From assembly GCF_015163075.1 (NCBI RefSeq), contig NZ_JADDXU010000001.1, positions 620,001 to 684,000 of the forward strand: a stretch of 64,000 bases of DNA. Direction: 5' to 3'. Made by a program: the position numbers and the translations under genes. The stretch is from Streptomyces justiciae (GTDB taxonomy: Bacteria > Actinomycetota > Actinomycetes > Streptomycetales > Streptomycetaceae). Below, in pieces: positions 38,550 through 47,440 of the stretch. The notes below the pieces were generated by a model. The model was not told the origin of the DNA, searched no databases, and was given only the letters and a program-made list of their open reading frames with translations. Numbering within the stretch: position 1 is the first letter of the stretch; each line of letters begins with the position of its first letter.

Positions 38550-39335
38550 TCAGCGCCAGTGGACCGCCGCGCCGCCCGCCGCCGGTACCGTCGCCTCGAT
38601 CTTGCCCCTGATCTCCCGCATCACCGCGACGATCCGCCCCTCGTGCTCCGGCGTCAGCCGGGCCACCGGCACCGAGCAACTGATGGCGTCCTGGGTCGGG
38701 GAGTCGTAGCGCAGGGCGAAGCCGAAGCCGATGATGCCGGGGACGCCTTCCTCGCGGTCGACCGAGTAGCCGCGGGCCCGCGTCTCGGCAAGGTCCGCCG
38801 TGAGGGTCTCGCGGGTCGTGCGGGTGTTGGGCGTGAGCTCCTCGTACGGGCCCTCGGGCAGTTCCGTGTCGGGGTGCTCGGCGAGCAGGGCCTTGCCGAG
38901 GGCGCCCGCGTGGGCGGGGAGGCGGCGGCCGACGCGGCTGATGGTGCGCAGGTACTCGTGGGACTCGCGGGTCGCCAGATAGGCCACGTCCCGGCCGTCG
39001 AGCCGGCCCATGTGGATGGTCTCGCCCAGCGCGTCGGACGCCTCGTCGAGATACGGCCGTACGACCCGGACACGCGGGTCGGAGTCGAGGTAACTGGTGC
39101 CGGTCAGCAGGGCGTGGATGCCGATGCCGTAGAGGGAGCCGGTGATGTCGGTGCGGACCCAGCCGCGCGAGATCAGGGTCTGGAGGAGGGCGTACATCGA
39201 GCTGCGGGGGACCCCGAGTTCGTCGGCCAGTTCCTGGAGGCGTGCCGGGCGGTCCCCGCGGGCCGCGAGGAGTTCCAGCAGCTCGACCGTCCGCGCCGCC
39301 GACTTCACCTCGCGGACGCCCGCTGTCTCTGACAT
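38550..39335 (-). CDS. IclR family transcriptional regulator
   Basis: 261 residues. The N-terminal winged helix-turn-helix reads RTVELLELLAARGDRPARLQELADELGVPRSSMYALLQTLISRGWV. The C-terminal effector domain has HMGRLDGRDVAYLATRES, the family signature HAGALGKALLAEHP and ISCSVPVARLTPEH. IclR proteins often bind a sugar acid or aromatic acid from the pathway they control. It is divergent from kdgD-gudD across a 105-base spacer that holds a promoter and a palindrome, so local control is likely. Confidence 0.93.
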   Translation of the reverse strand: MSETAGVREVKSAARTVELLELLAARGDRPARLQELADELGVPRSSMYALLQTLISRGWVRTDITGSLYGIGIHALLTGTSYLDSDPRVRVVRPYLDEASDALGETIHMGRLDGRDVAYLATRESHEYLRTISRVGRRLPAHAGALGKALLAEHPDTELPEGPYEELTPNTRTTRETLTADLAETRARGYSVDREEGVPGIIGFGFALRYDSPTQDAISCSVPVARLTPEHEGRIVAVMREIRGKIEATVPAAGGAAVHWR

Positions 39336-39366
39336 GAGCCGATCGTAATCCGACGGGGCGGCGCCA

Positions 39367-39433
39367 TTGACGGTTATCGTTCGTGTATCTAACCTCCATC
39401 TCTATATGTGGATGTCGTCTACATGGGGAGATG
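39367..39433 (+). promoter_or_regulatory. kdgD-gudD promoter and candidate IclR operator
   Basis: TTGACG (39367-39372), 17 bases, then TAACCT (39390-39395) form a good vegetative promoter. Directly downstream, a 16-base imperfect inverted repeat (39397-39412 and 39418-39433, 12 of 16 paired, spacer TGTCG) contains CATCTC/GAGATG outer and ATGTGGA/TCTACAT inner arms. Its position would block transcription start, as expected for an IclR-type repressor. Prediction by eye. Confidence 0.6.
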
Positions 39434-39440
39434 ATGAGGC

Positions 39441-40391
39441 GTGGGGATCGACACCGACAGGGGCGGGGGCGTCGCCCGGCGGCTGCGGGACGGCATGGCG
39501 GCCGGGGTGCTGTCCTTCCCGCTGACCAGCTTCCGCGAGGACGGCACGCTCGACCCGGACGGCTTCCGCGCCCACGTCGCCGCGCAGCTCGCCGCCGCTC
39601 CCGGCGCCCTCTTCCCGGCGTGTGGCACCGGGGAGTTCTTCTCGCTGGACGAGGACGAGTACCGGACGGTCGTGACCGTCGCCGTCGAGGAGGCGGCCGG
39701 CCGGGTGCCCGTCGTCGCCGGGGTCGGGTACGGGTGGGCGCAGGCCGTGCGGTTCGCGCGGATCGCCGAGGAGGCGGGCGCCGACGCGCTGCTCGTGCTC
39801 CCGCACTACCTGGTCGCCGCCCCGCAGGACGGGCTCGTCCGGCAGCTGGAGGAGATCGCCGCCCGCACGTCGCTGCCGCTCATCGCCTACCAGCGGGGCC
39901 AAGTCGCCTTCACCGCCGCCTCTTTGAGGCGCGTCGCCGAGATCCCCGGCGTCATCGGCCTCAAGGACGGGCACAGCGACCTGGACCGGCTGCAACGCCT
40001 CACCCTCGCCGCGCCCGAGGGCTTCCTCTTCTTCAACGGGGCCGCCACCGCGGAGATCCAGGCCCGCGCCTACGCCACGGTCGGAGTTCCCGCGTACTCG
40101 TCGGCGGTGCACGCCTTCGCCCCCGAGATCGCGAACTCCTTCTTCGCGGCGCTGCGGGACGGCGACGGCAAGACGGTCGAGCGGTTGCTGCGCGAGTTCT
40201 ACGTGCCGCTCGTCGAACTCCGCGACCGGGTACCCGGATACGCCGTGTCCCTCGTCAAGGCCGCGGCCCGGCTGCGCGGGCGTCCCGTCGGGCCGGTCCG
40301 CGCGCCCCTCACCGATCCGTCGGACCGCGATCTCACCGACCTCGGGAACCTGCTCACCACCGGACTCGACCTCGTAGGAGCCGCCCTGTGA
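39441..40391 (+). CDS. kdgD: 5-dehydro-4-deoxyglucarate dehydratase
   Basis: 316 residues from GTG 39441. DHDPS-family TIM barrel: GVLSFPLTSFREDGTLD, LFPACGTGEFFSLDEDEY (substrate carboxylate site), LPLIAYQRG with the catalytic Tyr and VIGLKDGHSDL with the Schiff-base Lys175. The PACGTGEF form distinguishes KdgD (EC 4.2.1.41) from dihydrodipicolinate synthase. It converts 5-keto-4-deoxy-D-glucarate to 2-oxoglutarate semialdehyde with loss of water and CO2. It overlaps gudD by 4 bp (GTGA), forming a two-step glucarate pathway; the semialdehyde dehydrogenase is not in this window. Confidence 0.92.
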   Translation: MGIDTDRGGGVARRLRDGMAAGVLSFPLTSFREDGTLDPDGFRAHVAAQLAAAPGALFPACGTGEFFSLDEDEYRTVVTVAVEEAAGRVPVVAGVGYGWAQAVRFARIAEEAGADALLVLPHYLVAAPQDGLVRQLEEIAARTSLPLIAYQRGQVAFTAASLRRVAEIPGVIGLKDGHSDLDRLQRLTLAAPEGFLFFNGAATAEIQARAYATVGVPAYSSAVHAFAPEIANSFFAALRDGDGKTVERLLREFYVPLVELRDRVPGYAVSLVKAAARLRGRPVGPVRAPLTDPSDRDLTDLGNLLTTGLDLVGAAL

Positions 40392-41677
40392 ATCTCACGA
40401 TCACCGACGTACGCCTGACGCCGATCCTCGTCGCCGACCCGCCGCTGCTCAACACGCAAGGCGTGCACCAGCCGTACACACCCCGGCTGATCGTCGAGGT
40501 GGAGACGGCCGACGGGGTGGTGGGGGTCGGCGAGACCTACGGCGACACCAAGTACCTGGAGCTGGCACGGCCGTTCGCGGAGAAGCTGATCGGACGTCAG
40601 GTGTCCGACCTGAACGGCCTGTTCACGGTCGCCGACGAGGTCGCTGTCGATGACGCGCGGGTGTCCGGGCAGGTCGACGTGGGTGGGCTGCGGGGCGTGC
40701 AGACCGCCGACAAGCTGCGGTTGTCCGTCGTCTCCGGGTTCGAGGTCGCCTGCCTCGACGCGCTCGGCAAGGCGCTCGGGCTGCCCGTGCACGCGCTGCT
40801 CGGGGGCAAGGTGCGGGACGCCGTCGAGTACAGCGCCTACCTCTTCTACAAATGGGCCGACCATCCGGCGGGCGTCGCCGCGGAGAAGGACGACTGGGGG
40901 GCCGCCGTCGATCCGGCCGGGGTCGTGGCGCAGGCCCGGCTGTTCAAGGAGCGGTACGGGTTCACGTCGTTCAAGCTCAAGGGCGGGGTGTTTCCGCCGG
41001 ACGAGGAGATCGCCGCGGTGCGGGCGCTCGCCGAGGCGTTTCCCGGGCATCCGCTGCGGCTCGATCCCAACGGGGCCTGGTCCGTGGCCACTTCGCTGAG
41101 AGTGGCGGAGGAACTCGGGGACGTTCTGGAGTACCTGGAGGACCCCGCGCTCGGTACGGCCGCCATGGCCGAGGTGGCCGCCGGGACCGACGTGCCGCTC
41201 GCCACGAACATGTGCGTGACGACGTTCGCGGAGATCGCGGAGGCGTTCGGGAAGGGGGCCGTGCAGGTGGTGCTGTCCGACCACCACTACTGGGGCGGCC
41301 TGCGGAACACCCAGCAACTCGCCGCGATCTGCCGGACGTTCGGGGTGGGAGTGTCCATGCACTCCAACACCCATCTGGGGATCTCGCTGGCCGCGATGAC
41401 GCACGTGGCGGCCACCGTGCCCGACCTTCACCATGCGTGCGACTCGCACTATCCCTGGCAGGCGGAGGACGTCCTGACGCAGCGGCTGGTGTTCGAGGGC
41501 GGGAAGGTCGCCGTGTCCGACGCGCCGGGACTCGGGGTCGAGCTCGACCGGGAGAAGCTGCGGGCGCTGCACCAGCGGTGGCTCGACGACGACGGAACAC
41601 TGCGGGAGCGGGACGACGCGGCGGCGATGCGGGCCGCGGAGCCGGGGTGGGTGACGCCGGGGGTGCCGCGCTGGTAG
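40388..41677 (+). CDS. gudD: Glucarate dehydratase
   Basis: 429 residues from GTG 40388. Enolase superfamily, mandelate racemase/glucarate dehydratase group: an N-terminal capping domain, then the barrel with KxK acid/base Lys in TSFKLKGG, metal ligands in PLRLDPNGAWS, EDPALG and ATNMCVTTF, and the catalytic His in SMHSNTHLGISLAAM. The ACDSHYPWQ and GLGVELDREKL blocks fit GudD. It dehydrates D-glucarate (or L-idarate) to 5-keto-4-deoxyglucarate, the substrate of the upstream kdgD product. It is translationally coupled to kdgD. Confidence 0.93.
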   Translation: MNLTITDVRLTPILVADPPLLNTQGVHQPYTPRLIVEVETADGVVGVGETYGDTKYLELARPFAEKLIGRQVSDLNGLFTVADEVAVDDARVSGQVDVGGLRGVQTADKLRLSVVSGFEVACLDALGKALGLPVHALLGGKVRDAVEYSAYLFYKWADHPAGVAAEKDDWGAAVDPAGVVAQARLFKERYGFTSFKLKGGVFPPDEEIAAVRALAEAFPGHPLRLDPNGAWSVATSLRVAEELGDVLEYLEDPALGTAAMAEVAAGTDVPLATNMCVTTFAEIAEAFGKGAVQVVLSDHHYWGGLRNTQQLAAICRTFGVGVSMHSNTHLGISLAAMTHVAATVPDLHHACDSHYPWQAEDVLTQRLVFEGGKVAVSDAPGLGVELDREKLRALHQRWLDDDGTLRERDDAAAMRAAEPGWVTPGVPRW

Positions 41678-41684
41678 TGGGGGT

Positions 41685-41837
41685 TCTTTTCTCGCCCCCG
41701 CCGCCCCTACCCGTCCCATCACCAGGGGCTCCGCCCCTTCGACCCCGCCAGGGGGCTCTGCCCCCTGGACCCCCGTCGGCCCCGAAGGGGCCTCGTCCTC
41801 AAACGCCGGACGGGCTGGATGATGCGGCCGGTGCTTC
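41685..41837 (+). repeat. Interspersed GC-rich element B, copy 1
   Basis: It contains CTCGCCCCCGCCGCCCCTA, CCCGTCCCATCAC, several hairpins (for example CCAGGGGG/CCCCCTGG) and CCTCGTCCTCAAACGCCGG, then ACGGGCTGGATGATGCGG. The same ordered blocks recur at 50281. It fills the spacer between gudD and the PfkB kinase and probably terminates gudD. Confidence 0.75.
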
Positions 41838-41920
41838 GTGGGTGGGGCGGTGTTGGCAGCCCTGTTGTCAGTGGTGTGGTGCAGACTGGCTGAATCCGTA
41901 CCACTCGCAGGGAGCGCCCC

Positions 41921-43063
41921 GTGATCGCGTCCAGCGCATCCGTCGGAAAGGGACCGTCGCACCTCGGAGCGACCGGGCCGTGTCAGGCCCAGGTCGACCC
42001 GCTCGCCGCGCTGCGCACCCCCGACGACCCCCCTTGGGACGTCTATCTCACCGGCACCGTCTTCCTCGACATCATCTTCACCGGGCTCGACTCCGCCCCC
42101 GTGCGCGGCACCGAGTCCTGGGCGCGCGGGATGGGGTCGAGCCCCGGCGGAGTCGCCAACATGGCCACCGCGCTGGCCCGGCTGGGGCTCAGGACCTCCC
42201 TCGCCGCCGCCTTCGGCTCCGACCACTACGGCGAGTACTGCTGGGACGCCCTGGCCCAGGGCGAGGGCATCGACCTCTCGCCGTCGCGCACCGTCGCCGG
42301 CTGGCACTCCCCGGTCACCGTCTCCATGGCGTACGAGGGCGAGCGGACGATGGTCTCCCACGGCCACGAGCCGCCCCCGGAGGAGCCCGCCCCGGACTGC
42401 CCCCCACGCGCGCGTGCCGCCGTCGCCTCCCTGGTGCCGGGCAAGCGCGCCCCCTGGATCGCCCAGGCCGCGAGCAAGGGCACCCGTGTCTTCGCCGACG
42501 TCGGCTGGGACGACACCGGAGCCTGGGACCTGGCGGGCCTCGCCGACCTCGAACACTGCGAGGCCTTCCTGCCCAACGCCGAGGAGGCCATGCGGTACAC
42601 CCGCACCTCCTGCCCGCGCGAGGCCGCCCACGCCCTCCTCGACCATGTGCCGCTCGCCGTGGTCACCCTCGGCGCGGAGGGCGCCTACGCGGCCGACCGG
42701 CGGACCGGGGAGTCCGCCGAGGTGCCCGCCATCGCCGTCGAGGCCCTCGACCCCACCGGCGCCGGTGATGTCTTCGTCGCCGGGTTCGTCACCGGCACGC
42801 TGGCGGGCTGGCCGCTCGCCGACCGGCTCGCCTTCGCCGGGCTCACGGCCGCGCTCTCCGTCCAGGAGTTCGGCGGCTCCCTCTCGGCACCGGGCTGGTC
42901 GGAGATCGGCGCCTGGTGGCGCAAGGTCCAGTCACTGCCGGGCCAGGACCCCGCGGCCCTGCGGCGCTACGGCTTCCTGGCGGAACTCGTACCGGCGGAA
43001 CAGGCCCGCCCGTGGCCGCTGCGGCGCGCGGTGCCGACGATCGGGTTCCGCCGGTCGGCGTAG
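41921..43063 (+). CDS. PfkB family carbohydrate kinase
   Basis: 380 residues from GTG 41921. Ribokinase fold with the N-terminal glycine motif SSPGGVANMATALARLGL, and the C-terminal signature DPTGAGDVFVAGFVTG with the catalytic Asp. The first 35 residues are low-conservation. Length exceeds typical ribokinase (about 310) because of both tails. The substrate may be a sugar or a nucleoside. The adjacent glucarate operon does not need a kinase of this type, and the two are separated by a repeat, so no pathway link is assumed. Confidence 0.88.
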   Translation: MIASSASVGKGPSHLGATGPCQAQVDPLAALRTPDDPPWDVYLTGTVFLDIIFTGLDSAPVRGTESWARGMGSSPGGVANMATALARLGLRTSLAAAFGSDHYGEYCWDALAQGEGIDLSPSRTVAGWHSPVTVSMAYEGERTMVSHGHEPPPEEPAPDCPPRARAAVASLVPGKRAPWIAQAASKGTRVFADVGWDDTGAWDLAGLADLEHCEAFLPNAEEAMRYTRTSCPREAAHALLDHVPLAVVTLGAEGAYAADRRTGESAEVPAIAVEALDPTGAGDVFVAGFVTGTLAGWPLADRLAFAGLTAALSVQEFGGSLSAPGWSEIGAWWRKVQSLPGQDPAALRRYGFLAELVPAEQARPWPLRRAVPTIGFRRSA

Positions 43064-43241
43064 GGGCGGGGCGTCGGGGCGGAGGGCGCGGCAAGGCGGG
43101 GCGCGGCGGGCCCGCAGTCCTGGCCGTCGGCGCCAGGTGCAGACCTCGCCCGGCCCGGCGGGCCCTGAGGCCGGACGGTGCGGCGGGTGCGTGGCGGGCG
43201 GTCGGCGAGGGGGCGAGCCGGTTGGCATGAGGCCCGAGGGC

Positions 43242-43955
43242 TCAGACCGCCGTACGGCCCAGAACCTCCGCGACCTGCACCCGCACCGCCTCCCGTGCCG
43301 GCGCCGGCAGAGCGCCGAGCGGCGTGCCCGCCAGGGCGTCGAGGACCCGGTCGCCGTCCGTGTCGTACGGGACGGTCTCGGTCAGGACGTCGTAGCCGTC
43401 CCGTACCGCCACCCGCAGCAGGGGCCTGGACTCGCCGGCGGGTGTCACGGCCGCCGCGATCACCAGCGGGGGCTCGCCGGTCTCCGGGAGCTTGCGGTAG
43501 GCGCTGGCCAAGGGGGTGCGCCAGCGCAGGCTCAGCAGGAGCGGGCGCTTCGCCGTGAGTTCGCTGAGGTCGGTCTCGAAGGTGCCCGCCGTGTCCAGTG
43601 CCGTGGCCCGGGCGTCCAGCACCAGGGCGGCGGGCAGGAGACAGCGCAGGGTGCTGCCGACGATGTTGCCGCCGACCGTCGCGGTGCGGCGTACCGCCCC
43701 GGTGCCCACGCGCGAGGCCGCCTGGTGCAGCACCTCCGGCACCCGCTCGTCGACCCGGTGCAGCAGCACCGCCGCCCCCAGCTCCCCGGCACCGAGCACA
43801 TTGGCCTCGGGCACCTCGCGCAGGCTCATCGCCTGCTGCGGGAAGCCGTCCCGTTGCCAGACGGCCCACTGGAGGGTGGCTCCGCCGACGGGTATCGCTC
43901 CCTCGGACAGGCACTGGCGTGCCTCGGACACGGACGTGGGCAGACGCAAGAGCAC
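43242..43955 (-). CDS. Orphan FAD-binding (PCMH / CoxM-like) domain protein
   Basis: 237 residues from GTG 43955; an in-frame ATG at 44060 would add a 35-residue basic tail. The FAD_binding_5 pattern of molybdopterin dehydrogenase medium subunits is visible: LLRLPTSVSEARQCLSEGAIPVGGATLQWAVW, then RRTATVGGNIVGSTLRCLLPAALVLDA, and a CO_deh_flav_C-like C-terminus (PLLLSLRWRTPLASAYRKLP). Normally this subunit partners with a molybdopterin large subunit and a 2Fe-2S small subunit; neither is nearby. Function is therefore unclear. It is divergent from phoH across 258 bases. Confidence 0.8.
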   Translation of the reverse strand: MLLRLPTSVSEARQCLSEGAIPVGGATLQWAVWQRDGFPQQAMSLREVPEANVLGAGELGAAVLLHRVDERVPEVLHQAASRVGTGAVRRTATVGGNIVGSTLRCLLPAALVLDARATALDTAGTFETDLSELTAKRPLLLSLRWRTPLASAYRKLPETGEPPLVIAAAVTPAGESRPLLRVAVRDGYDVLTETVPYDTDGDRVLDALAGTPLGALPAPAREAVRVQVAEVLGRTAV

Positions 43956-44213
43956 GGCCGACCTGCTTTCCCCGGACTGGCGCGACGAGAACCCGGTGCG
44001 CGCGTAGCGGTGTCGGCGCGCATTCTCCCCACGCACGCGGGGGGCGTATGCAGGGCTCATCGCTGCACTGAGGGCGCCCTCACGCTCGGTGACCGCGGGC
44101 GGAAAAGGCCTTCGGCGTTGTCAGTTCCCCGGCGTACCCTGGAAATCGCCAGGCCGCCCATGTGGCGGGCGAGTCGTTTCGAGGAGGACGAGCAAGGCCT
44201 ACAGAGCCGGCCC

Positions 44214-45287
44214 ATGACTCAGACACCCACAGATCGCACCCCCGCGCAGGGACAGGCGAGAGCACAGTTCACCGTCCCCGCCCAGCACCCCATGGTGACC
44301 GTGCTGGGGTCCGGCGACTCCCTGCTGCGCGTGATCGAGAAGGCCTTCCCGGCGGCCGACATCCATGTCCGGGGCAATGAGATCAGCGCGGTCGGCGACG
44401 CCGCCGAAGTGGCCATCGTCCAGCGCCTGTTCGACGAGATGATGCTGGTGCTCCGCACCGGACAGCCGATGACGGAGGACGCAGTGGAACGCTCCATCGC
44501 GATGCTCAGAGCGAGCGAGAACGGCACCAACGACGGCCAGGAGACCCCGGCCGAGGTGCTCACCCAGAACATCCTCTCCTCGCGCGGCCGGACGATCCGC
44601 CCCAAGACCCTCAACCAGAAGCGGTACGTCGACGCGATCGACAAGCACACGATCGTCTTCGGCATCGGCCCCGCCGGTACCGGCAAGACCTATCTCGCCA
44701 TGGCCAAGGCGGTGCAGGCCCTGCAGTCCAAGCAGGTCAACCGCATCATCCTGACCCGCCCCGCGGTGGAGGCGGGCGAGCGCCTCGGCTTCCTGCCGGG
44801 CACGCTCTACGAGAAGATCGACCCCTACCTGCGCCCGCTGTACGACGCGCTGCACGACATGCTCGACCCCGACTCCATCCCGAGGCTGATGGCCGCGGGC
44901 ACGATCGAGGTCGCGCCGCTGGCATACATGAGGGGCCGCACCCTTAATGATGCTTTTATCATCCTGGACGAGGCTCAGAACACGAGCCCCGAGCAGATGA
45001 AGATGTTCCTCACCCGCCTCGGCTTCGACTCGAAGATCGTGATCACGGGTGACGTGACCCAGGTCGACCTGCCCAACGGCACCAAGTCGGGTCTGCGTCA
45101 GGTCCAGGACATCCTGGAGGGCCTCGACGACGTGCACTTCTCGCGGCTCACGTCCCACGATGTCGTACGGCACAAGCTCGTCGGCCGTATCGTCGACGCG
45201 TACGAGAAGTACGACAGCAAGCACGGCACCGAGAACGGCGGCCACAAGGGCGGCGGCCGGGGCAGGTCCGGGCACAAGGGGAAGTAG
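44214..45287 (+). CDS. phoH: PhoH-like ATPase
   Basis: 357 residues from ATG 44214; a strong GAGGAGG lies rather far upstream (44182-44188), so an in-frame start nearer to it is possible. A PhoH P-loop domain follows an N-terminal KH-like region: Walker [19 protein letters not shown], Walker [26 protein letters not shown] and GDVTQVDLP. The C-terminal tail is Gly/His/Lys-rich ([16 protein letters not shown]), suggesting RNA binding. It is followed 13 bases later by ybeY, the conserved phoH-ybeY pair linked to rRNA maturation. A run of five T-ending codons at 44943-44957 is atypical. Confidence 0.93.
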   Translation: MTQTPTDRTPAQGQARAQFTVPAQHPMVTVLGSGDSLLRVIEKAFPAADIHVRGNEISAVGDAAEVAIVQRLFDEMMLVLRTGQPMTEDAVERSIAMLRASENGTNDGQETPAEVLTQNILSSRGRTIRPKTLNQKRYVDAIDKHTIVFGIGPAGTGKTYLAMAKAVQALQSKQVNRIILTRPAVEAGERLGFLPGTLYEKIDPYLRPLYDALHDMLDPDSIPRLMAAGTIEVAPLAYMRGRTLNDAFIILDEAQNTSPEQMKMFLTRLGFDSKIVITGDVTQVDLPNGTKSGLRQVQDILEGLDDVHFSRLTSHDVVRHKLVGRIVDAYEKYDSKHGTENGGHKGGGRGRSGHKGK

Positions 45288-45300
45288 ACACCGCAGCACC

Positions 45301-45798
45301 ATGTCGATCGACGTCAACAACGAGTCCGGAACCGAGGTCGACGAGCAGGCGATCCTCGACATCGCCCGCTACGCGCTCGCGCGGATGCGCATCCACCCGC
45401 TCTCCGAGCTCTCGGTGATCGTTGTGGACGCCGACGCCATGGAGCAGCTGCACATCCAGTGGATGGACCTGCCCGGGCCGACCGATGTCATGTCCTTCCC
45501 GATGGACGAGCTGCGACCGCCCGGCAAGGACGACGAGGAGCCCCCGCAGGGGCTGCTGGGCGACATCGTGCTCTGTCCCGAGGTGGCCAAGAAGCAGGGG
45601 GAGGACGCGCCCACGCAGCACTCCATGGACGAGGAGCTCCAGCTCCTGACCGTCCATGGCGTGCTGCACCTGCTCGGCTACGACCACGAGGAGCCGGACG
45701 AGAAGGCCGAGATGTTCGGCCTCCAGGCCGCCATCGTGGACGGCTGGCGGGCGGAGAAGGGTATGACGGGTCCGTCGCCGGCCCCGACCGTGTCATGA
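45301..45798 (+). CDS. ybeY: Endoribonuclease YbeY
   Basis: 165 residues. The single-strand endoribonuclease motif [13 protein letters not shown] holds the three zinc-binding His residues. The N-terminal part has SIDVNNESG and [28 protein letters not shown], typical of the family. YbeY processes 16S rRNA 3' ends and helps 70S quality control. Its start follows phoH by 13 bases and its stop overlaps the CNNM gene by four bases (ATGA). Confidence 0.95.
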   Translation: MSIDVNNESGTEVDEQAILDIARYALARMRIHPLSELSVIVVDADAMEQLHIQWMDLPGPTDVMSFPMDELRPPGKDDEEPPQGLLGDIVLCPEVAKKQGEDAPTQHSMDEELQLLTVHGVLHLLGYDHEEPDEKAEMFGLQAAIVDGWRAEKGMTGPSPAPTVS

Positions 45799-47084
45799 GC
45801 CTTCCCCTCGTCTCCGGCGCGATCGCCCTGGTCGTCGTCGCCTGGCTCGCCGCCTGCGCGGAGGCGGGCCTCGCGCGCGTCTCCAGCTTCCGCGCCGAGG
45901 AGGCCGTCCGGGTCGGCCGGCGCGGCAGCGCCAAACTCGCGCAGATCGCCGCCGACCCGACCCGCTATCTCAACGTGGCGCTGCTGGTCCGCGTCGCCTG
46001 CGAGATGGCCGCGGCGGCGATGGTCACGTACGCCTGCCTCCAGGAGTTCGACGGCACCACCCAGGCCCTGCTCGTCGCGATCGGCGTCATGGTCCTGGTG
46101 TCGTACGTCGCCGTCGGGGTCTCCCCGCGCACCATCGGCCGCCAGCACCCGCTGAACACCGCGACGGCGGCGGCGTACGTCCTGCTGCCGCTCGCGCGGA
46201 TCATGGGCCCGATCCCCAACCTGCTGATCCTCATCGGCAACGCGCTCACCCCCGGCAAGGGCTTCCGCCGCGGCCCCTTCGCCTCCGAGGCGGAGCTGCG
46301 CGCGCTGGTCGACCTCGCCGAGAAGGAGTCGCTCATCGAGGACGACGAGCGCCGCATGGTGCACTCCGTCTTCGAACTCGGCGACACCCTCGTGCGCGAG
46401 GTCATGGTGCCGCGCACCGACCTCGTCGTCATCGAGCGCTACAAGACGATCCGTCAGGCCCTCACCCTCGCCCTGCGCTCCGGTTTCTCCCGCATACCGG
46501 TGACCGGGGAGAGCGAGGACGACATCGTCGGGATCGTGTATCTGAAGGACCTGGTCCGCAAGACGCACATCAGCCGGGACGCGGAGAGCGAGCTGGTCTC
46601 CACGGCCATGCGGCCCGCCGCGTTCGTGCCCGACACCAAGAACGCGGGCGACCTGCTGCGCGAGATGCAGCGGGACCGCAATCACGTCGCCGTCGTCATC
46701 GACGAGTACGGCGGCACCGCCGGCATCGTCACCATCGAGGACATCCTCGAGGAGATCGTCGGCGAGATCACCGACGAGTACGACCGTGAGCTGCCCCCGG
46801 TGAAGGAGCTGGGCGACGACCGCTTCCGGGTCACCGCCCGCCTCGACATCACCGACCTGGGCGAGCTGTACGGCCTCGACGAGTACGACGACGAGGACGT
46901 GGAGACGGTCGGCGGACTCCTCGCGAAGGCCCTCGGCCGCGTTCCCATCGCCGGCGCCTCGGCGGTCGTGGACCTGCCGGACGAGCGGGCGCTGCGGCTG
47001 ACCGCGGAAGCCGCGGCCGGGCGGCGGAACAAGATCGTGACCGTGCTGGTGGAGCCCGCAGAGGTGCCCAAGGAGGACGAGTGA
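45795..47084 (+). CDS. CNNM/CorC-type transporter-associated protein (DUF21-CBS-CorC_HlyC)
   Basis: 429 residues. An N-terminal DUF21 region has about four hydrophobic helices (residues 1-140). Two CBS domains follow (about 190-320; [16 protein letters not shown] and [17 protein letters not shown]). The C-terminal CorC/HlyC-type domain has [26 protein letters not shown] and [18 protein letters not shown]. Related proteins take part in magnesium or cobalt efflux; the older label haemolysin is misleading. The phoH-ybeY-CNNM order is conserved widely in bacteria and implies co-regulation. It overlaps ybeY and the next gene by 4 bp each. Confidence 0.93.
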   Translation: MSLPLVSGAIALVVVAWLAACAEAGLARVSSFRAEEAVRVGRRGSAKLAQIAADPTRYLNVALLVRVACEMAAAAMVTYACLQEFDGTTQALLVAIGVMVLVSYVAVGVSPRTIGRQHPLNTATAAAYVLLPLARIMGPIPNLLILIGNALTPGKGFRRGPFASEAELRALVDLAEKESLIEDDERRMVHSVFELGDTLVREVMVPRTDLVVIERYKTIRQALTLALRSGFSRIPVTGESEDDIVGIVYLKDLVRKTHISRDAESELVSTAMRPAAFVPDTKNAGDLLREMQRDRNHVAVVIDEYGGTAGIVTIEDILEEIVGEITDEYDRELPPVKELGDDRFRVTARLDITDLGELYGLDEYDDEDVETVGGLLAKALGRVPIAGASAVVDLPDERALRLTAEAAAGRRNKIVTVLVEPAEVPKEDE

Positions 47085-47440
47085 CCCCGAAGGAACTGCG
47101 CACCCTCTGCCTCTCCTTCAACGCGGCCGTGGAGGACTTCCCCTTCTCGCCCGAGATCTCCGTCTTCAAGGTGCTGGGCAAGATGTTCGCCCTGTCCTGG
47201 CTGGACAACCGCCCCCTGACGGTCAACCTCAAGTGCGACCCGGAGGACGCGGTCCGGCTCCGGGGCGAGTACGAGGGCCTGATCATCCCCGGCTACCACA
47301 TGAACAAGCGCCACTGGAACACCGTCACGGTCGACGGCGAACTCCCGGACCGGCTGGTCCGGGAGCTCGTGGAGGACTCGTACGACCTGGTCGTGGCCGG
47401 CCTACCGCGCGCCGAGCGCCTCCGCCTCGACCGCCCCTGA
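47081..47440 (+). CDS. MmcQ/YjbR family protein
   Basis: 119 residues from GTG 47081, overlapping the CNNM stop as GTGA. YjbR fold: N-terminal [51 protein letters not shown], and the late GYHMNKRHWNTVTVDGELPDRLVRELVEDSYDLV. The fold is CyaY-like and suggested to bind DNA, but no molecular role is established. It is the last gene of the phoH operon; its final 39 bases overlap the convergent MFS gene. Confidence 0.9.
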   Translation: MTPKELRTLCLSFNAAVEDFPFSPEISVFKVLGKMFALSWLDNRPLTVNLKCDPEDAVRLRGEYEGLIIPGYHMNKRHWNTVTVDGELPDRLVRELVEDSYDLVVAGLPRAERLRLDRP

